Part shown: positions 17,657-27,191 of the stretch, piece after piece | How the letters are laid out: each line of letters starts with the position of its first letter | Numbering within the stretch: the first letter of the stretch is position 1 | Assembly: GCA_027624955.1 (NCBI GenBank) | Contig: JAQBTG010000018.1 | Location: 1-62,877, forward strand | Source of the DNA: Pseudomonadota bacterium | Lineage (GTDB): Bacteria > Pseudomonadota > Alphaproteobacteria > UBA828 | Length of the DNA: 62,877 nt | Direction of reading: 5' to 3' | The notes under the pieces: model-generated | The model's input: only the letters and a program-made list of their open reading frames with translations | Databases searched by the model: none | What the model was told of the DNA's origin: nothing | Made by a program: the position numbers and the translations under genes

Positions 17657-17872
17657 ATGGCAGAACAGGTAATGACCCAGGCGCCCGGCAATGTGTGGAA
17701 GGTGCTGGTCAAGGAGGGCGATAGTGTGGCGGTTGGCGATACGCTGTTCATCCTCGAAGTGATGAAGACCGAAGTCCCGCACGACGCCGAATCCGCCGGC
17801 AAAATAACCAAGCTGCACATCGCCGAGGAAGACGCCGTCGATGTCGGCCAATTGGCGGTCGAGATCGAATAG
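17657..17872 (+). CDS. Stand-alone biotin carboxyl carrier (biotinyl-lipoyl) domain
   Basis: 71 residues consisting of just the biotinyl domain. The EVMKTE motif holds the biotinylation lysine at residue 37 (M-K-T in place of the canonical M-K-M). Typical AccB is about 150 residues with a proline/alanine-rich N-terminus that is absent here, so it resembles the C-terminal domain of urea carboxylase cut out as a gene. A GGGAG site precedes the ATG. It is last in the operon and presumably partners the biotin carboxylase three genes upstream. Confidence 0.9.
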   Translation: MAEQVMTQAPGNVWKVLVKEGDSVAVGDTLFILEVMKTEVPHDAESAGKITKLHIAEEDAVDVGQLAVEIE

Positions 17873-17889
17873 CGAGACGACCGCTCTCT

Positions 17890-17918
17890 GACGACAGCCG
17901 ATGGCGTGGGCTGCCGTC
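17890..17918 (+). terminator. Hairpin downstream of the pxp/biotin operon
   Basis: A 10-bp stem with one mismatch (GACGACAGCC ... GGCTGCCGTC) and a 9-base loop begins 18 bp after the biotin carrier stop codon. There is no T-run, so intrinsic termination would be weak. It could instead protect the 3' end. Confidence 0.35.
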
Positions 17919-18012
17919 AAACGCCGCCTCACAGCCACGGCAATATTTCGCCCTTAACCCCTCCTGCCCACGAGGGTGATTTCGAGTTCCTGCTCGAACG
18001 CCTGCGCCTGAA

Positions 18013-18597
18013 TTAATTCGGGTCGGTCGCGGCAAAGCTTGGGCGTGCCATCGCATCGTCGTACCAGGCGGCGAGATTGGGAGCGTCACCGCGCCAATCT
18101 CCACCATGGCGAAATTCCATATGGCCGATGCCCATGACCGCACAAATCTTATCCATCCGCATCTCGCCTTCGGCCAACGCGTCGGCCTGGCCATCAAGCG
18201 CCGCTACAGCGCGCGCCATGCGCTCCGCATAGCGCGTCTTCAGCGTCGCGCTCTGCTCACCATCGGGTAGCACCTGTTGCAGACGAAGCTGCACGCTGGC
18301 CTCGGCCAGGCCATGACCGATCATCATGCGCGTGCGCCACAGCCAGCGGTTGGCTTCAGGATAGAGTGTCGGGCCGGTGCCGATGGAATCGAGATATTCG
18401 CATATCAAATGGCTCTCAAGCAGAACCGCGCCGTCATCCAGCACGAGCACGGGTATGAGCTTCAGCGGATTAATCCGCGCCAACTGATCCGATTCGAACG
18501 GATTGGTGGTTTCTTCGTCGAGTTTGATGCCGTGCTCGCGCGCGACGATCGCCGCCTTGCGCCCAAACGGCGAAGTCGGTGCATTGTAAAGCTTCAT
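18013..18597 (-). CDS. Glutathione S-transferase family protein
   Basis: 194 residues. The N-terminal thioredoxin-fold domain (KLYNAPTSPFGRKAAIVARE) has a SPFGRK motif, and a cis-Pro region LIPVLVLDDGAVLLES marks the glutathione-binding site. A helical C-terminal domain follows. The Ser of SPF is the probable catalytic residue. Function is detoxification or thiol transfer, substrate unknown. GGGAGATG precedes the ATG. It is convergent with the pxp operon. Confidence 0.87.
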   Translation of the reverse strand: MKLYNAPTSPFGRKAAIVAREHGIKLDEETTNPFESDQLARINPLKLIPVLVLDDGAVLLESHLICEYLDSIGTGPTLYPEANRWLWRTRMMIGHGLAEASVQLRLQQVLPDGEQSATLKTRYAERMARAVAALDGQADALAEGEMRMDKICAVMGIGHMEFRHGGDWRGDAPNLAAWYDDAMARPSFAATDPN

Positions 18598-18624
18598 ATT
18601 TTCATCTCCCTTGTGGCTCTTTAT

Positions 18625-18957
18625 CTAAGTTAGTTCTTCGAACGGATTCTCGCCACCCGGATTTTCCACCTCAACGATCCAGAGGTCCGGATCAAAGCGG
18701 ATTTCCGATTGCAGGCGTTTTTCGATGTCGGCGTCGGGCAGCCAATCCTCGCCGCTTGAACGCTGCCATTCGGTGCCGCCGGAAAACGACGTGACGCGGG
18801 CGAAGAGTGCGGCACTGCCGTCTAGGCGGTTTACTTTCACGAACAGCGCGCCGGCATCGGCGTCACCGCGCCGGCGCAGCATGGCGGTGATCAGCTTGCC
18901 TTCGCAAAAACGGATTCCCGCCTGCACCAACAGGCCGGTTTTTATGCGTGCTTCCAT
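18625..18957 (-). CDS. DUF1491 family protein
   Basis: 110 residues from the ATG at 18957, where the family start MEARIKTGLLVQAGIR lies; an in-frame extension to 19077 has no family match. Further DUF1491 segments are FVKVNRLDGSAALFARV and RFDPDLWIVEVENPGG. DUF1491 is largely restricted to alphaproteobacteria and has no known function. It lies 27 bp upstream of the GST gene on the same strand. Confidence 0.85.
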   Translation of the reverse strand: MEARIKTGLLVQAGIRFCEGKLITAMLRRRGDADAGALFVKVNRLDGSAALFARVTSFSGGTEWQRSSGEDWLPDADIEKRLQSEIRFDPDLWIVEVENPGGENPFEELT

Positions 18958-18990
18958 AAATACTCTTAACACCCGATTGCGCCGACGTTG

Positions 18991-19023
18991 CAAGCCCTTC
19001 CTCCTCAACGGGGAAGGAGGATT
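18991..19023. repeat. REP-like intergenic palindrome, copy A
   Basis: CTTCCTCC...GGAAGGAGG imperfect palindrome flanked by CAAGCCC and ATTG. Similar elements occur at 35147-35185 and 45213-45252 (shared pattern CAAGCCC-CTTCCTC-GGGGAAGG-GG-TTG). Confidence 0.5.
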
Positions 19024-19070
19024 GTTAGCGTATAGCCAATCCCGCACTCCCAAGTTAGTTTGCACCCGCC

Positions 19071-19715
19071 ATGACAAACCAACAGGACAACAGCAATACT
19101 GACGCCGCGCTGAACAGCGCGATGGCGGAGACGCTGGCGCATTACAACAGCTCGCCGGAATCCTTTTGGCAGGGCACGCGCGACCATGATGTGAGCCAGA
19201 ATATCAACGCCCTGCTCAACGCCATCGAGGGCGAGGCGCCGTTCGCCATTTTGGATTTTGGCTGCGGGCCGGGGCGCGATTTAAAGCGCTTCGTCGAGCT
19301 CGGGCACAATCCCGTCGGGCTCGACGGCTCAGGCGAATTCGCCGCCATGGCGGGCGCCCATTCGGGCTGCGAGGTCCTGCAACAAAATTTCATCGCCCTC
19401 AACCTGCCGCCAACGCGCTTCGACGGCGTGTTCGCCAATGCCTCGCTGTTTCATGTACCGAGCGCTGCGCTGCCACAGGTTTTGGCCGACTTGTTTGCCA
19501 CGCTAAAGCCGGGCGGCGTGCTGTTTGCGTCCAATCCGCGCGGCGACAACCAGGAAGGCATGGAGCGCGGCCGCTATGGCTGTTTCCATGATTTCGAAAG
19601 CTGGGGTGCTTATGTCTCAGGCGCCGGCTTCACGGAGATCGACCATTATTACCGCCCGGCCGGCCTGCCGCGCGAACGCCAGCCCTGGCTGGCGACCGTC
19701 TGGCGCAAACCTTAG
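19071..19715 (+). CDS. Class I SAM-dependent methyltransferase
   Basis: 214 residues. Motif I is ILDFGCGPGRDLKRF, followed by an acidic PVGLDGSGEFAAMA, then DGVFANASLFHVP and LKPGGVLFASNPRG. It is a Rossmann-fold methyltransferase with an N-terminal helical extension (about 1-45). Substrate unknown; the overall style is that of small-molecule methyltransferases. It is 48 bp upstream of the ABC-F gene on the same strand. Confidence 0.88.
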   Translation: MTNQQDNSNTDAALNSAMAETLAHYNSSPESFWQGTRDHDVSQNINALLNAIEGEAPFAILDFGCGPGRDLKRFVELGHNPVGLDGSGEFAAMAGAHSGCEVLQQNFIALNLPPTRFDGVFANASLFHVPSAALPQVLADLFATLKPGGVLFASNPRGDNQEGMERGRYGCFHDFESWGAYVSGAGFTEIDHYYRPAGLPRERQPWLATVWRKP

Positions 19716-19763
19716 ATCGAGAATCCTTGCCCCTTGAGGGCGAGACATTGTAAAGGCGCCGGG

Positions 19764-21587
19764 ATGGCCCCACCGCTTCTGATTCTACGTGACATCAACC
19801 TCCGCTTTGGCGCCGAGCCGCTGTTGGAGGGGGCGGAGCTATCTGTATCTGAAGGCGAGCGCTTGTGCCTGGTCGGGCGCAACGGCTGCGGCAAATCCAC
19901 ATTGCTGAAGATCGCCGCCGGAACGGTCGAGGCTGACACCGGCGAGCGTTTCGTCCAGCCCGGCGCGACCCTCCGCTATCTGCCGCAGGAGCCCAATTTG
20001 AGCGGCTTTGCCACCGTGTTGGCAGCGGTCGAAAGCGATCTCGGCCCAGGCGACGATGTGCACCGGGCGCGCACCCTTGTCGAGCGCCTCGGCCTCACCG
20101 GCGACGAAGACCCGGCGCATCTATCGGGCGGCGAAACCCGGCGTGCCGCGCTGGCCCGCGCGCTCGCGCCATCGCCGGATATTCTGCTGCTCGACGAGCC
20201 CACCAACCATCTCGATTTGCCGGCGATCGAATGGCTCGAGAACGAGCTTAAATCGATGCGCGGAGCGCTGGTGCTTGTCAGCCATGATCGGCGCTTCCTC
20301 GAGAACCTGTCGCGGGCCACGGTGTGGCTCTCCGACGGCGCGATCCACCGCATCGACCGCGGCTTCGCCGAATTCGAACCCTGGCGCGACGATTTCATCG
20401 AGCGCCGCGAAAGTGAGCGCCACAAACTGAAGCGCAAGATCGCGGCGGAGACCATGTGGCTGCACAAAGGCGTCACGGCGCGGCGAAAACGCAATCAGGG
20501 CCGCCTCCGGGCATTGATGTCGCTGCGCAAACAACAAAGCGAGCAGCGCGCACAGGCCGGCAATGTCAATTTGGAAGCCAGCCAGGCCGCTAGCTCCGGC
20601 AAGCTGGTGATTGAGGGCAAACATCTCACCAAGTCTTACGCTGGGGTGCCGGTGATCGAAGATCTTTCGGTGCGCATCCCGCGCGGTGCGCGGATCGGCA
20701 TTGTCGGTCCCAACGGCGCCGGCAAGACCACCCTCATCAACCTGCTGTGCGGAACTTTGACGCCGGATAGCGGCACCATCCGCCTCGGCGCCAACCTCCA
20801 AATGGCCACCCTCGATCAAAAGCGCGACCAGCTCGATAGCCACGCCACCCTGCAGGACGCGCTGACCAGCGGCGGCGGCGAAATGATCTCAGTGAATGGC
20901 AAGGCGCGCCATGTGGTCAGCTATATGAAGGATTTTCTGTTTCTGCCCGAACAGGCGCGGACGCCGGTGAGCGTGCTATCCGGTGGTGAGCGCGGGCGGC
21001 TGATGATAGCGCGTGCTCTGGCGCGGCCGAGCAATCTTCTTGTGCTCGACGAGCCGACCAACGATCTCGACCTCGAAACCCTCGACCTGTTGCAGGAAAC
21101 CCTTGCCGAATATGGCGGCACGGTGTTGCTGGTGAGCCATGATCGAGACTTTCTCGACCGCGTGGCGACCTCAGTGATCGCCTGGGAGGGTAGCGGAAAA
21201 TGGCTCGAATATGCCGGCGGCTATAGCGACATGCTGGTCCAGCGCCGGGGCGCGGCGGCACCGGTACGGCGCGGCGTTGAACTACACAAGAGCAAGCGCC
21301 AGGCGGGGTCAACACTTGCCCCAATCGCCGGCGCCGCGCCGAGCCAGGTCAAGCTGTCCTACAAAGACAAATTTGCGCTGGACAATTTGCCCAAGCGCAT
21401 CGCCACGCTGCAAGACGAAATCAAGGCACACAACAAAGCGCTGGCCGATGGCGGATTGTTCGCCCGCGAGCCAGACGCCTTCACAGCGGCAGTGAGTGGG
21501 TTAAAGCAAGCCGAAGCGGCGCTGGCAGCGGCCGAAGATCAATGGCTCACCCTGGAACTGGCGCGCGAAGAAGCGGAGAGCGCGTAG
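19764..21587 (+). CDS. ABC-F family ATP-binding protein
   Basis: 607 residues from the ATG at 19764; starts further upstream add a short extension unlike the family. Two ABC domains are present: first P-loop GRNGCGKST (38-46) with LSGGETRRAALARAL, second GPNGAGKTT with LSGGERGRLMIARAL, separated by the ABC-F interdomain linker, plus a C-terminal coiled-coil region (about 540-605). No membrane segments, so it is soluble. ABC-F proteins act on the ribosome. It resembles the Uup group with its charged C-terminal coil. Confidence 0.9.
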   Translation: MAPPLLILRDINLRFGAEPLLEGAELSVSEGERLCLVGRNGCGKSTLLKIAAGTVEADTGERFVQPGATLRYLPQEPNLSGFATVLAAVESDLGPGDDVHRARTLVERLGLTGDEDPAHLSGGETRRAALARALAPSPDILLLDEPTNHLDLPAIEWLENELKSMRGALVLVSHDRRFLENLSRATVWLSDGAIHRIDRGFAEFEPWRDDFIERRESERHKLKRKIAAETMWLHKGVTARRKRNQGRLRALMSLRKQQSEQRAQAGNVNLEASQAASSGKLVIEGKHLTKSYAGVPVIEDLSVRIPRGARIGIVGPNGAGKTTLINLLCGTLTPDSGTIRLGANLQMATLDQKRDQLDSHATLQDALTSGGGEMISVNGKARHVVSYMKDFLFLPEQARTPVSVLSGGERGRLMIARALARPSNLLVLDEPTNDLDLETLDLLQETLAEYGGTVLLVSHDRDFLDRVATSVIAWEGSGKWLEYAGGYSDMLVQRRGAAAPVRRGVELHKSKRQAGSTLAPIAGAAPSQVKLSYKDKFALDNLPKRIATLQDEIKAHNKALADGGLFAREPDAFTAAVSGLKQAEAALAAAEDQWLTLELAREEAESA

Positions 21588-21619
21588 CCAGCCCTGGGCA
21601 CCAAGCGCCGTGTCCGTGC

Positions 21620-22378
21620 CTAACGGATGTAGGAGCCGCCCGTGACATCCACCGTGATGCCCGTGGCGTGACGGGCGCGCCCGGAAGAGAGAAAGGTGAT
21701 GATCTCGGCGACATCCTCGGGCGGCGTTATTTCGCCGAGCGGCATGTCCCGCACCGCCGCCGCGAGATGTTCGGGCGTCGCGCCCTGGAGCGCCATATCC
21801 GTTGCCGTCCAGCCAGGTGAAACCGCATAGGCGAGCACGCCGTCTTTGCCGAAGGCGCGGGAGATGGTGCGTGTCAGAGAGCCGAGCCCGCCCTTGGAGG
21901 CTGAGTAGTGGCAGTATTCGGGCTGCTCGCCGCGATAGGCACCGCGGCTGGTTACGTTGACGATGATGCCGCCGCCACGAGTGCGGTAATGTTGGATGGC
22001 GGCACGGCAAAGATCGCCCGGCGCCTGAAGATTGACTTGCAGGGTACGTGCCCAGCTGGCGTGCCAATCCTCAAGATTCGAATCGACAGCGGCTGGCTCA
22101 TAGACCGCAGCATTGTTGACCAACACGTCGATCCGCCCCTTCCAGGCGAGCGCCTCATCCCACAAGCGGGCGACTTCCTCGGGCTTGGCAAGGTCGGCGG
22201 AGATCGCCTTGCTGCGCTCCGCTCCTGCCGCATCGACCAGGCGCGCCGCCGCGTCATGGCTCTTGCCGTAATGCAGGATCACTTCGCCGCCGGCGGCGAT
22301 AGCCTGCTCGAAGGCCGCTTTGCCGATGCCGCGCGATGCGCCGGTGATAAGAATTACTTTGCCGTCCAACTCAGCCAT
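21620..22378 (-). CDS. Short-chain dehydrogenase/reductase
   Basis: 252 residues from the ATG at 22378, where the family start MAELDGKVILITGASRGIG lies; the reading frame is open further upstream but without family similarity. TGASRGIG, NNAAVY, the catalytic Ser-Tyr-Lys set (YCHYSASKGGLG) and VSPGWTATDM are present. An NADP-preferring 3-ketoacyl-ACP-reductase-like SDR. It is 17 bp downstream of the D-amino acid dehydrogenase gene and likely co-transcribed. Confidence 0.9.
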   Translation of the reverse strand: MAELDGKVILITGASRGIGKAAFEQAIAAGGEVILHYGKSHDAAARLVDAAGAERSKAISADLAKPEEVARLWDEALAWKGRIDVLVNNAAVYEPAAVDSNLEDWHASWARTLQVNLQAPGDLCRAAIQHYRTRGGGIIVNVTSRGAYRGEQPEYCHYSASKGGLGSLTRTISRAFGKDGVLAYAVSPGWTATDMALQGATPEHLAAAVRDMPLGEITPPEDVAEIITFLSSGRARHATGITVDVTGGSYIR

Positions 22379-22395
22379 GGTGTCGCTCCCTAACG

Positions 22396-23652
22396 TTACA
22401 AGAATCTGTTGATAGTAAACCCGTCCAATGAAACCGCCGGCGGGCGGCCCGAGATTATATCTGCGATTACCCGCCCAGAGCCACAGGCCAATGTCCACCC
22501 GAGGCTGCCATGGCCGGTATCGACGTAAAGATTGTCGCAAGGTGTCGGTCCAATGATCGGGGTACAATCGGGCGTCAGGGGCCGCAAGCCGGTCCATAGC
22601 TCTGCTTTCGAGGGATCGCCGCAATTCGGCAGGATCGCCATGAGATCGTCGAGCAGGGCGGCGGCGCGGCGCGGATCGGCACGTTTGTTGAAGCCGTCCA
22701 GCTCCGCCGTGCCGGCGATGCGCAAGCGGTTGCCGAACGGCGTGATGCCGGTTTTATGCGCGACATCCTGTAGCGCCATTTTGGGCGCACCGGCCCCGTC
22801 GGCTAGAAGCGTCTGGGCGTACCCCTTGACCGGATAGATCGGCACGCGAAGTCCGAGCGGGCGCAACAATTGGGCGCTGTGGCAGCCGAGCGACAGCAGC
22901 ACGGTATCTGCCGTAACATCGCCCTGATCGGTTTCCACGCCCGTCACCATGGCGCCCGAATGCCGCAATCGTTTGACGGTGCAGCCATAGTTGAATGTCG
23001 CACCGAGGCGCTCGGCGGCGGCGGCCAGGGCGCGGCTGAACTTATGTGCATCGCCGGTCTGTTCCTGATGGTAGTGCAAGCCGCCGGCGAAGCGGACACG
23101 GCTAGCGCTGAGCGCCGGCTCGATGGCGAGGCATTCCTGCCACGTCATTTTCACCGGTCGGCGCGCCGGATCATCTTCGCCGAGCGCGGCATTTGTGGCG
23201 GCGGTATATTTACTGGCGTCGCGGTAGAGCCTCAGCACGCCGAGGCCGCTATGGTCAAAATCAAGCGGCTCGGCTTGGCGCAATTCCGCCAGCACCGCCA
23301 TGCTGTAAACCGCGAGGCGCCGGAGATCAGCGGTGATACGCGCCACCCGCGCGGCGGTGCAATTGCGCAAAAACCTCGCGCCCCACAGCCAACGCTCGGG
23401 CGCTGGCGAAAAGCGCACCCGGTACGGCGCATCAGCACGGGCGAAATTGCGCAGCACCATACCCGGCACGTCGGGCGCCAACCACGGGTGGATGGTCTCA
23501 CCAAGAAGCTGGCCGCCATTGGCGTAACTGGCCTCCAAGCCGGGTCCTTCGCGGCGCTCCAGCACCTGCACCTCATGCCCGGCGCGCACGAGATAATAGG
23601 CTGCCGCCACGCCGACCACGCCCGCTCCCAGCACCAGTACTTTCATCGCCAC
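22396..23652 (-). CDS. dadA: D-amino acid dehydrogenase, small-subunit type (DadA-like)
   Basis: 418 residues; start could also be the second Met at 23646. The FAD-binding motif KVLVLGAGVVGVAAAYYL is at the very N-terminus, followed by EASYANGGQL, the DadA-type motif. LWTGLRPLTPDCTPIIGPT and VDTGHGSLGWTLACGSG lie near the C-terminus. DadA oxidatively deaminates D-amino acids and passes electrons to the respiratory chain. No alr/dadX racemase is adjacent. Confidence 0.9.
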   Translation of the reverse strand: MAMKVLVLGAGVVGVAAAYYLVRAGHEVQVLERREGPGLEASYANGGQLLGETIHPWLAPDVPGMVLRNFARADAPYRVRFSPAPERWLWGARFLRNCTAARVARITADLRRLAVYSMAVLAELRQAEPLDFDHSGLGVLRLYRDASKYTAATNAALGEDDPARRPVKMTWQECLAIEPALSASRVRFAGGLHYHQEQTGDAHKFSRALAAAAERLGATFNYGCTVKRLRHSGAMVTGVETDQGDVTADTVLLSLGCHSAQLLRPLGLRVPIYPVKGYAQTLLADGAGAPKMALQDVAHKTGITPFGNRLRIAGTAELDGFNKRADPRRAAALLDDLMAILPNCGDPSKAELWTGLRPLTPDCTPIIGPTPCDNLYVDTGHGSLGWTLACGSGRVIADIISGRPPAVSLDGFTINRFL

Positions 23653-23743
23653 CGCCCCAGATCGATTTGCATTGGCGCGATGGTAGTACAGCCCTAAGAT
23701 CGGCCCTAGGAAATTGCAGATAATTCAACGGGGAGACTTCAAG

Positions 23744-24586
23744 ATGGCATTTACGGAAGTGAACGGCGCCAACCTCTGGTACGAGGTGACGGGCGAAGGC
23801 GATCCGGTGATCCATATTCACGGCGCCGGGTTCGGCCATTTCAATTTCGCCACGGCGACGCCGATCGAATCGAAATATTTCCAATGCGTCGATTTCGATC
23901 AACGCGGCTACGGCCAATCCGACAAGCCGATCCAGGATTACGATATGGAAGTGTGGGCCGACGATGTCGCCGGGCTAATGGACTTTCTCGGCCTGGAAAC
24001 CGCGCATATACACGGCACCTCCATGGGCGGCATGGTGGCGCAAGTGTTTGGCGCTAAATACGGCCACCGCACGCGCCGCCTGATCATCAATTGCTCCGCC
24101 GCCAAGCTCGATCTCGCCGGCCGGCTCACCTTCAAAACCTGGATCGATATCGCCGAATCGATGGGTTGCGGCAGCCGCGCGCTGGCCGAGCTGTTGGCGG
24201 TGCAGGCGCTGTCACGCAAATTCCTCGACGGTCCTGACGGACCCGGCGCCGTCAATATGATCCAGGACATTCTCGAGCGCTCCAATCGCAAAGAGGTCTT
24301 TCAACGCGCCTGCCAGGCGATGATCGACATGGATCTGAGAGACTGGGCGACCAGCATCGCCGTCCCCACCCTGATCATCGGCGGCGATGAGGACATCATG
24401 ACGCCCTGGGAAGTCGGACCCGACGGCTGCGGCCAGGAATGGCTGGCGCAAAACATCCCGGGCGCGGTGAAATATGTCGTCAAGGGCTCGAACCATTCGT
24501 CCCTGTTCGACGGCACCGAGGAAAACATGCGCGTGGTGGTAAACTTCCTCCAAGCCAACAACGACCTGACAGCGGCGTTGCGTTAG
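23744..24586 (+). CDS. Alpha/beta-hydrolase fold protein
   Basis: 280 residues from the ATG at 23744, with GGGGAG upstream; a longer start at 23714 is less likely. The oxyanion region IHGAGFGHFNF and the nucleophile elbow GTSMGGM (catalytic Ser) are present, and the acid/His pair is in the C-terminal third (GGDEDIMTPWE and GSNHSSLFD). It hydrolyses an unknown ester or amide. Monocistronic. Confidence 0.9.
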   Translation: MAFTEVNGANLWYEVTGEGDPVIHIHGAGFGHFNFATATPIESKYFQCVDFDQRGYGQSDKPIQDYDMEVWADDVAGLMDFLGLETAHIHGTSMGGMVAQVFGAKYGHRTRRLIINCSAAKLDLAGRLTFKTWIDIAESMGCGSRALAELLAVQALSRKFLDGPDGPGAVNMIQDILERSNRKEVFQRACQAMIDMDLRDWATSIAVPTLIIGGDEDIMTPWEVGPDGCGQEWLAQNIPGAVKYVVKGSNHSSLFDGTEENMRVVVNFLQANNDLTAALR

Positions 24587-24644
24587 ACCCCGTCAGCTCA
24601 CTTGAAGGCGCCGCGGCGGGTCATTTGGGCGCGCCGCGGCGTTC

Positions 24645-25589
24645 TCACTTGTACGCAGCGCGGCTAAACGCGTCGCGGCGCGCAAAGACCGGGAGCGCGA
24701 TGGCGGCGAGGACCAGGGCGAGGGCGGCAAACTCGGCCAGTCCAAGCGGCTCGCCGAGAACGGCGGCACCGGAAAAAACACCGACCACGGGGGCGATCAT
24801 CACGCCGATAGTGGTCATGCCGACGGGAAAGATGCGCACCACCTCAAAATAGGCGTAGAAGCACAAAGCGGTGGCGATAAAAACATTGTAAAGCACGCCG
24901 AGAATCGGCCACAGGCCAGGAAACTCAACCCCGTCGTAATCCACCAAGGCCGCACCGATGGCAAGCGGCACCGAGTTCAACAGCGATTGCCACGTAACCA
25001 GCACCAGGGTCGGAATGGTCCATTCGAGTTTCTTGAGGGCGATGGTGGCGCCAGCCCAGATGAGCGCCGTCACCAGCATCAAAGCCATGCCGATCGGCGC
25101 GCCGCCCAAGGTATCGATATCTGTGATCAGCAACAGTGCCATGCCACTTAGACCGAGCAGCAGGCTGGCGAGTTTGCGCCAGGTGATCCGCTCGGCCAAG
25201 AATAACACGCTCAGGGGAATCGCCCAGACCGGCATGGTATAGGCCATCACAGCGGCGCGGCCGGAGTCGGTTAGCAGCACGCCATATCCCGACAAGACGG
25301 TAAAACCGAAGATCAGCACCGTTACCAACAGAAGCGGCGCCCACTGATCGCGCGGAACTTTCAGCGAATATCCCATATGCCGGCAAACCGCCGCCAGGCA
25401 AAGGCCGCCGAAAAATATCGCGATGGCGCGGAAGGTGAAGACCGGAATGGCCGCCATGCTGATCTTCATGATCGGCCAGTTGACGCCCCAAAACACGCCG
25501 ACCGCGAGCAGCAAAATAAGCCCCCGCAACGGATAGGATGTGCCGCGCCATCTCACCGGATGGCGCGGTTCCGGCAGGTCCGGTATCAC
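24645..25589 (-). CDS. DMT-superfamily (EamA) transporter
   Basis: About 314 residues from a proposed GTG at 25589; the frame is open to 25733 but the extra part overlaps the amidase gene. About ten hydrophobic segments are arranged as two EamA repeats, with FWGVNWPIMKISMAAIPVFT at the first. An inner-membrane exporter of small metabolites such as amino acids; substrate unknown. It starts 43 bp after the amidase stop codon, suggesting one transcript. Confidence 0.85.
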   Translation of the reverse strand: MIPDLPEPRHPVRWRGTSYPLRGLILLLAVGVFWGVNWPIMKISMAAIPVFTFRAIAIFFGGLCLAAVCRHMGYSLKVPRDQWAPLLLVTVLIFGFTVLSGYGVLLTDSGRAAVMAYTMPVWAIPLSVLFLAERITWRKLASLLLGLSGMALLLITDIDTLGGAPIGMALMLVTALIWAGATIALKKLEWTIPTLVLVTWQSLLNSVPLAIGAALVDYDGVEFPGLWPILGVLYNVFIATALCFYAYFEVVRIFPVGMTTIGVMIAPVVGVFSGAAVLGEPLGLAEFAALALVLAAIALPVFARRDAFSRAAYK

Positions 25590-25632
25590 CGGGTTACTGT
25601 CCGCTGATCGAAGCGCGCGCGGGGTGGCGCTA

Positions 25633-27045
25633 CTATTCTGCGCAGCGTGGCGGCGTTCCGAGACGCTGACGTGCGGTGCCGAGGACCTTCTCGCAGGCAA
25701 GTGCGGCGGCGAGCAGGCGTTCCTCGCGCCCACCGCAAGAGATCAACTGCAACCCAACCGGCATACCGGCGCTATCGAGCGCCACCGGCATGGTGATCGA
25801 GCACAGCTCGAGCAAATTCACCGGATGGGTGTTTTGCGTCATGCGGCCGAGATGATGCTTGTAGCTGTCCACATCCGCGACCTCCTCCACCGTCGGCGGA
25901 GTTACCGCCAAGGTCGGCGTGATCAGGACATCGACATGGCGTAGCTTGTCATTGGCGATACGGGCGAAGCCGGCGATGCGCCGCAGCGCCTTGAGATATT
26001 CGATCGCCGTGATATCGCGCCCCTCGTCGAAGCGCGCGGCGACGAACGGGTCCAGTGTGGCGACGCGATCGGGATAATACTCCTCAATGAAAGACAGCCC
26101 CTCGGCGCCGAAAATGCCGCCGCGGAGCGAACTTTCTCGCGCCAACGTGGCTTCAGGCAATGACACCGAACCCATACGCGCACCCTTGGCGCTAAGCTCG
26201 GCAATTGCCTGGCGCACGCCTTCGGCGATGCCGGGCGAACAGCCGTCCCAAAAATGCTCGTCACAGAGCGCGAATGCAATGTCGCTAACTTCCGCGCCAT
26301 TGGCGTGCTGGAAGAACGCCTCGGCGTCCGAATGCGCCGGGTCGATCGCAGCAAAGGCCAGCGCCGAATCGGTAACATTGCGGGTGAGCGGGCCCGGCGT
26401 ATCGAAGGTATGGCTCAGCGGCACGATGCCTTCGAGCGACCAGCGGCCGGCGGTGGTCTTCAAGCCAACATTGCCGGTGACGCTGGCGGGAATACGCACC
26501 GAACCGCCGGTATCGGTGCCCATCGCGACCAGTGCCGAGCCTTGGCTGAGGCTAACGCCGGCGCCCGAGCTGGAGCCGCCGGTGACGCGGTGATTGTCAG
26601 CGTCCCAAGGATTAACCGGCGCGCCCCAATGGGCGTTGGTGCCGATGCCGCCATAGGCGAATTCCACCGTGTGGGATTTGCCCATGATGACGCCGCGGGC
26701 CACCCGCAGCGCCTCGGTCACCGGCCCCTCTTCGCGCCATTTTTCCGGCAGTTCGGCAGGCGAGCCGCCGAATGTCGGCATGCCGCGCACGCCATACAGA
26801 TCTTTTAGCGAAATCGGCATGCCCATCAGCGCGCCAGCATCATAGCCCGACGCCAGCAGCGCATCATTTGCTTTGGCCTCGCGGCGCGCCCGTTCGGCGT
26901 CCCAATATTTGTAAGCGTTGAGCGCCGTTCCATATGCCTGGTGCCGCCGTGCGGCTTCGTCGATCAGCGCCTCAGAGCTGGTATCGCCGTCCCGCATCGC
27001 GGCGGCGATGACGCGCATGTCGCTGTCTAAAATATGATCGCTCAC
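25633..27045 (-). CDS. Amidase (amidase-signature family)
   Basis: 470 residues with the amidase-signature Ser-cisSer-Lys triad: Lys81 (ISLKDLYG), the cis-Ser in GGSSSGAG (about 158-160) and nucleophile Ser182 in DTGGSVRIP. It hydrolyses amides to acids and ammonia; the family also includes GatA and allophanate hydrolases but no Gat partners are present. The start is GTG with GGGAG upstream. It could supply the amidase step after the nitrile hydratase, but it is 20 kb away so this is speculative. Confidence 0.92.
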   Translation of the reverse strand: MSDHILDSDMRVIAAAMRDGDTSSEALIDEAARRHQAYGTALNAYKYWDAERARREAKANDALLASGYDAGALMGMPISLKDLYGVRGMPTFGGSPAELPEKWREEGPVTEALRVARGVIMGKSHTVEFAYGGIGTNAHWGAPVNPWDADNHRVTGGSSSGAGVSLSQGSALVAMGTDTGGSVRIPASVTGNVGLKTTAGRWSLEGIVPLSHTFDTPGPLTRNVTDSALAFAAIDPAHSDAEAFFQHANGAEVSDIAFALCDEHFWDGCSPGIAEGVRQAIAELSAKGARMGSVSLPEATLARESSLRGGIFGAEGLSFIEEYYPDRVATLDPFVAARFDEGRDITAIEYLKALRRIAGFARIANDKLRHVDVLITPTLAVTPPTVEEVADVDSYKHHLGRMTQNTHPVNLLELCSITMPVALDSAGMPVGLQLISCGGREERLLAAALACEKVLGTARQRLGTPPRCAE

Positions 27046-27191
27046 CTTGATCTCCCATTTTGATTTGCCCGCATGTTACAGCGAAAGCGCGATCAAGCGA
27101 GTGCTTTTGCCGCGCCGCGCTTCACCGCTTCCGCCGCGCTAGGGCGCCACGGCGCCACAACATCAGCGCGCCAAAAAGCAAGACTGCCTGT

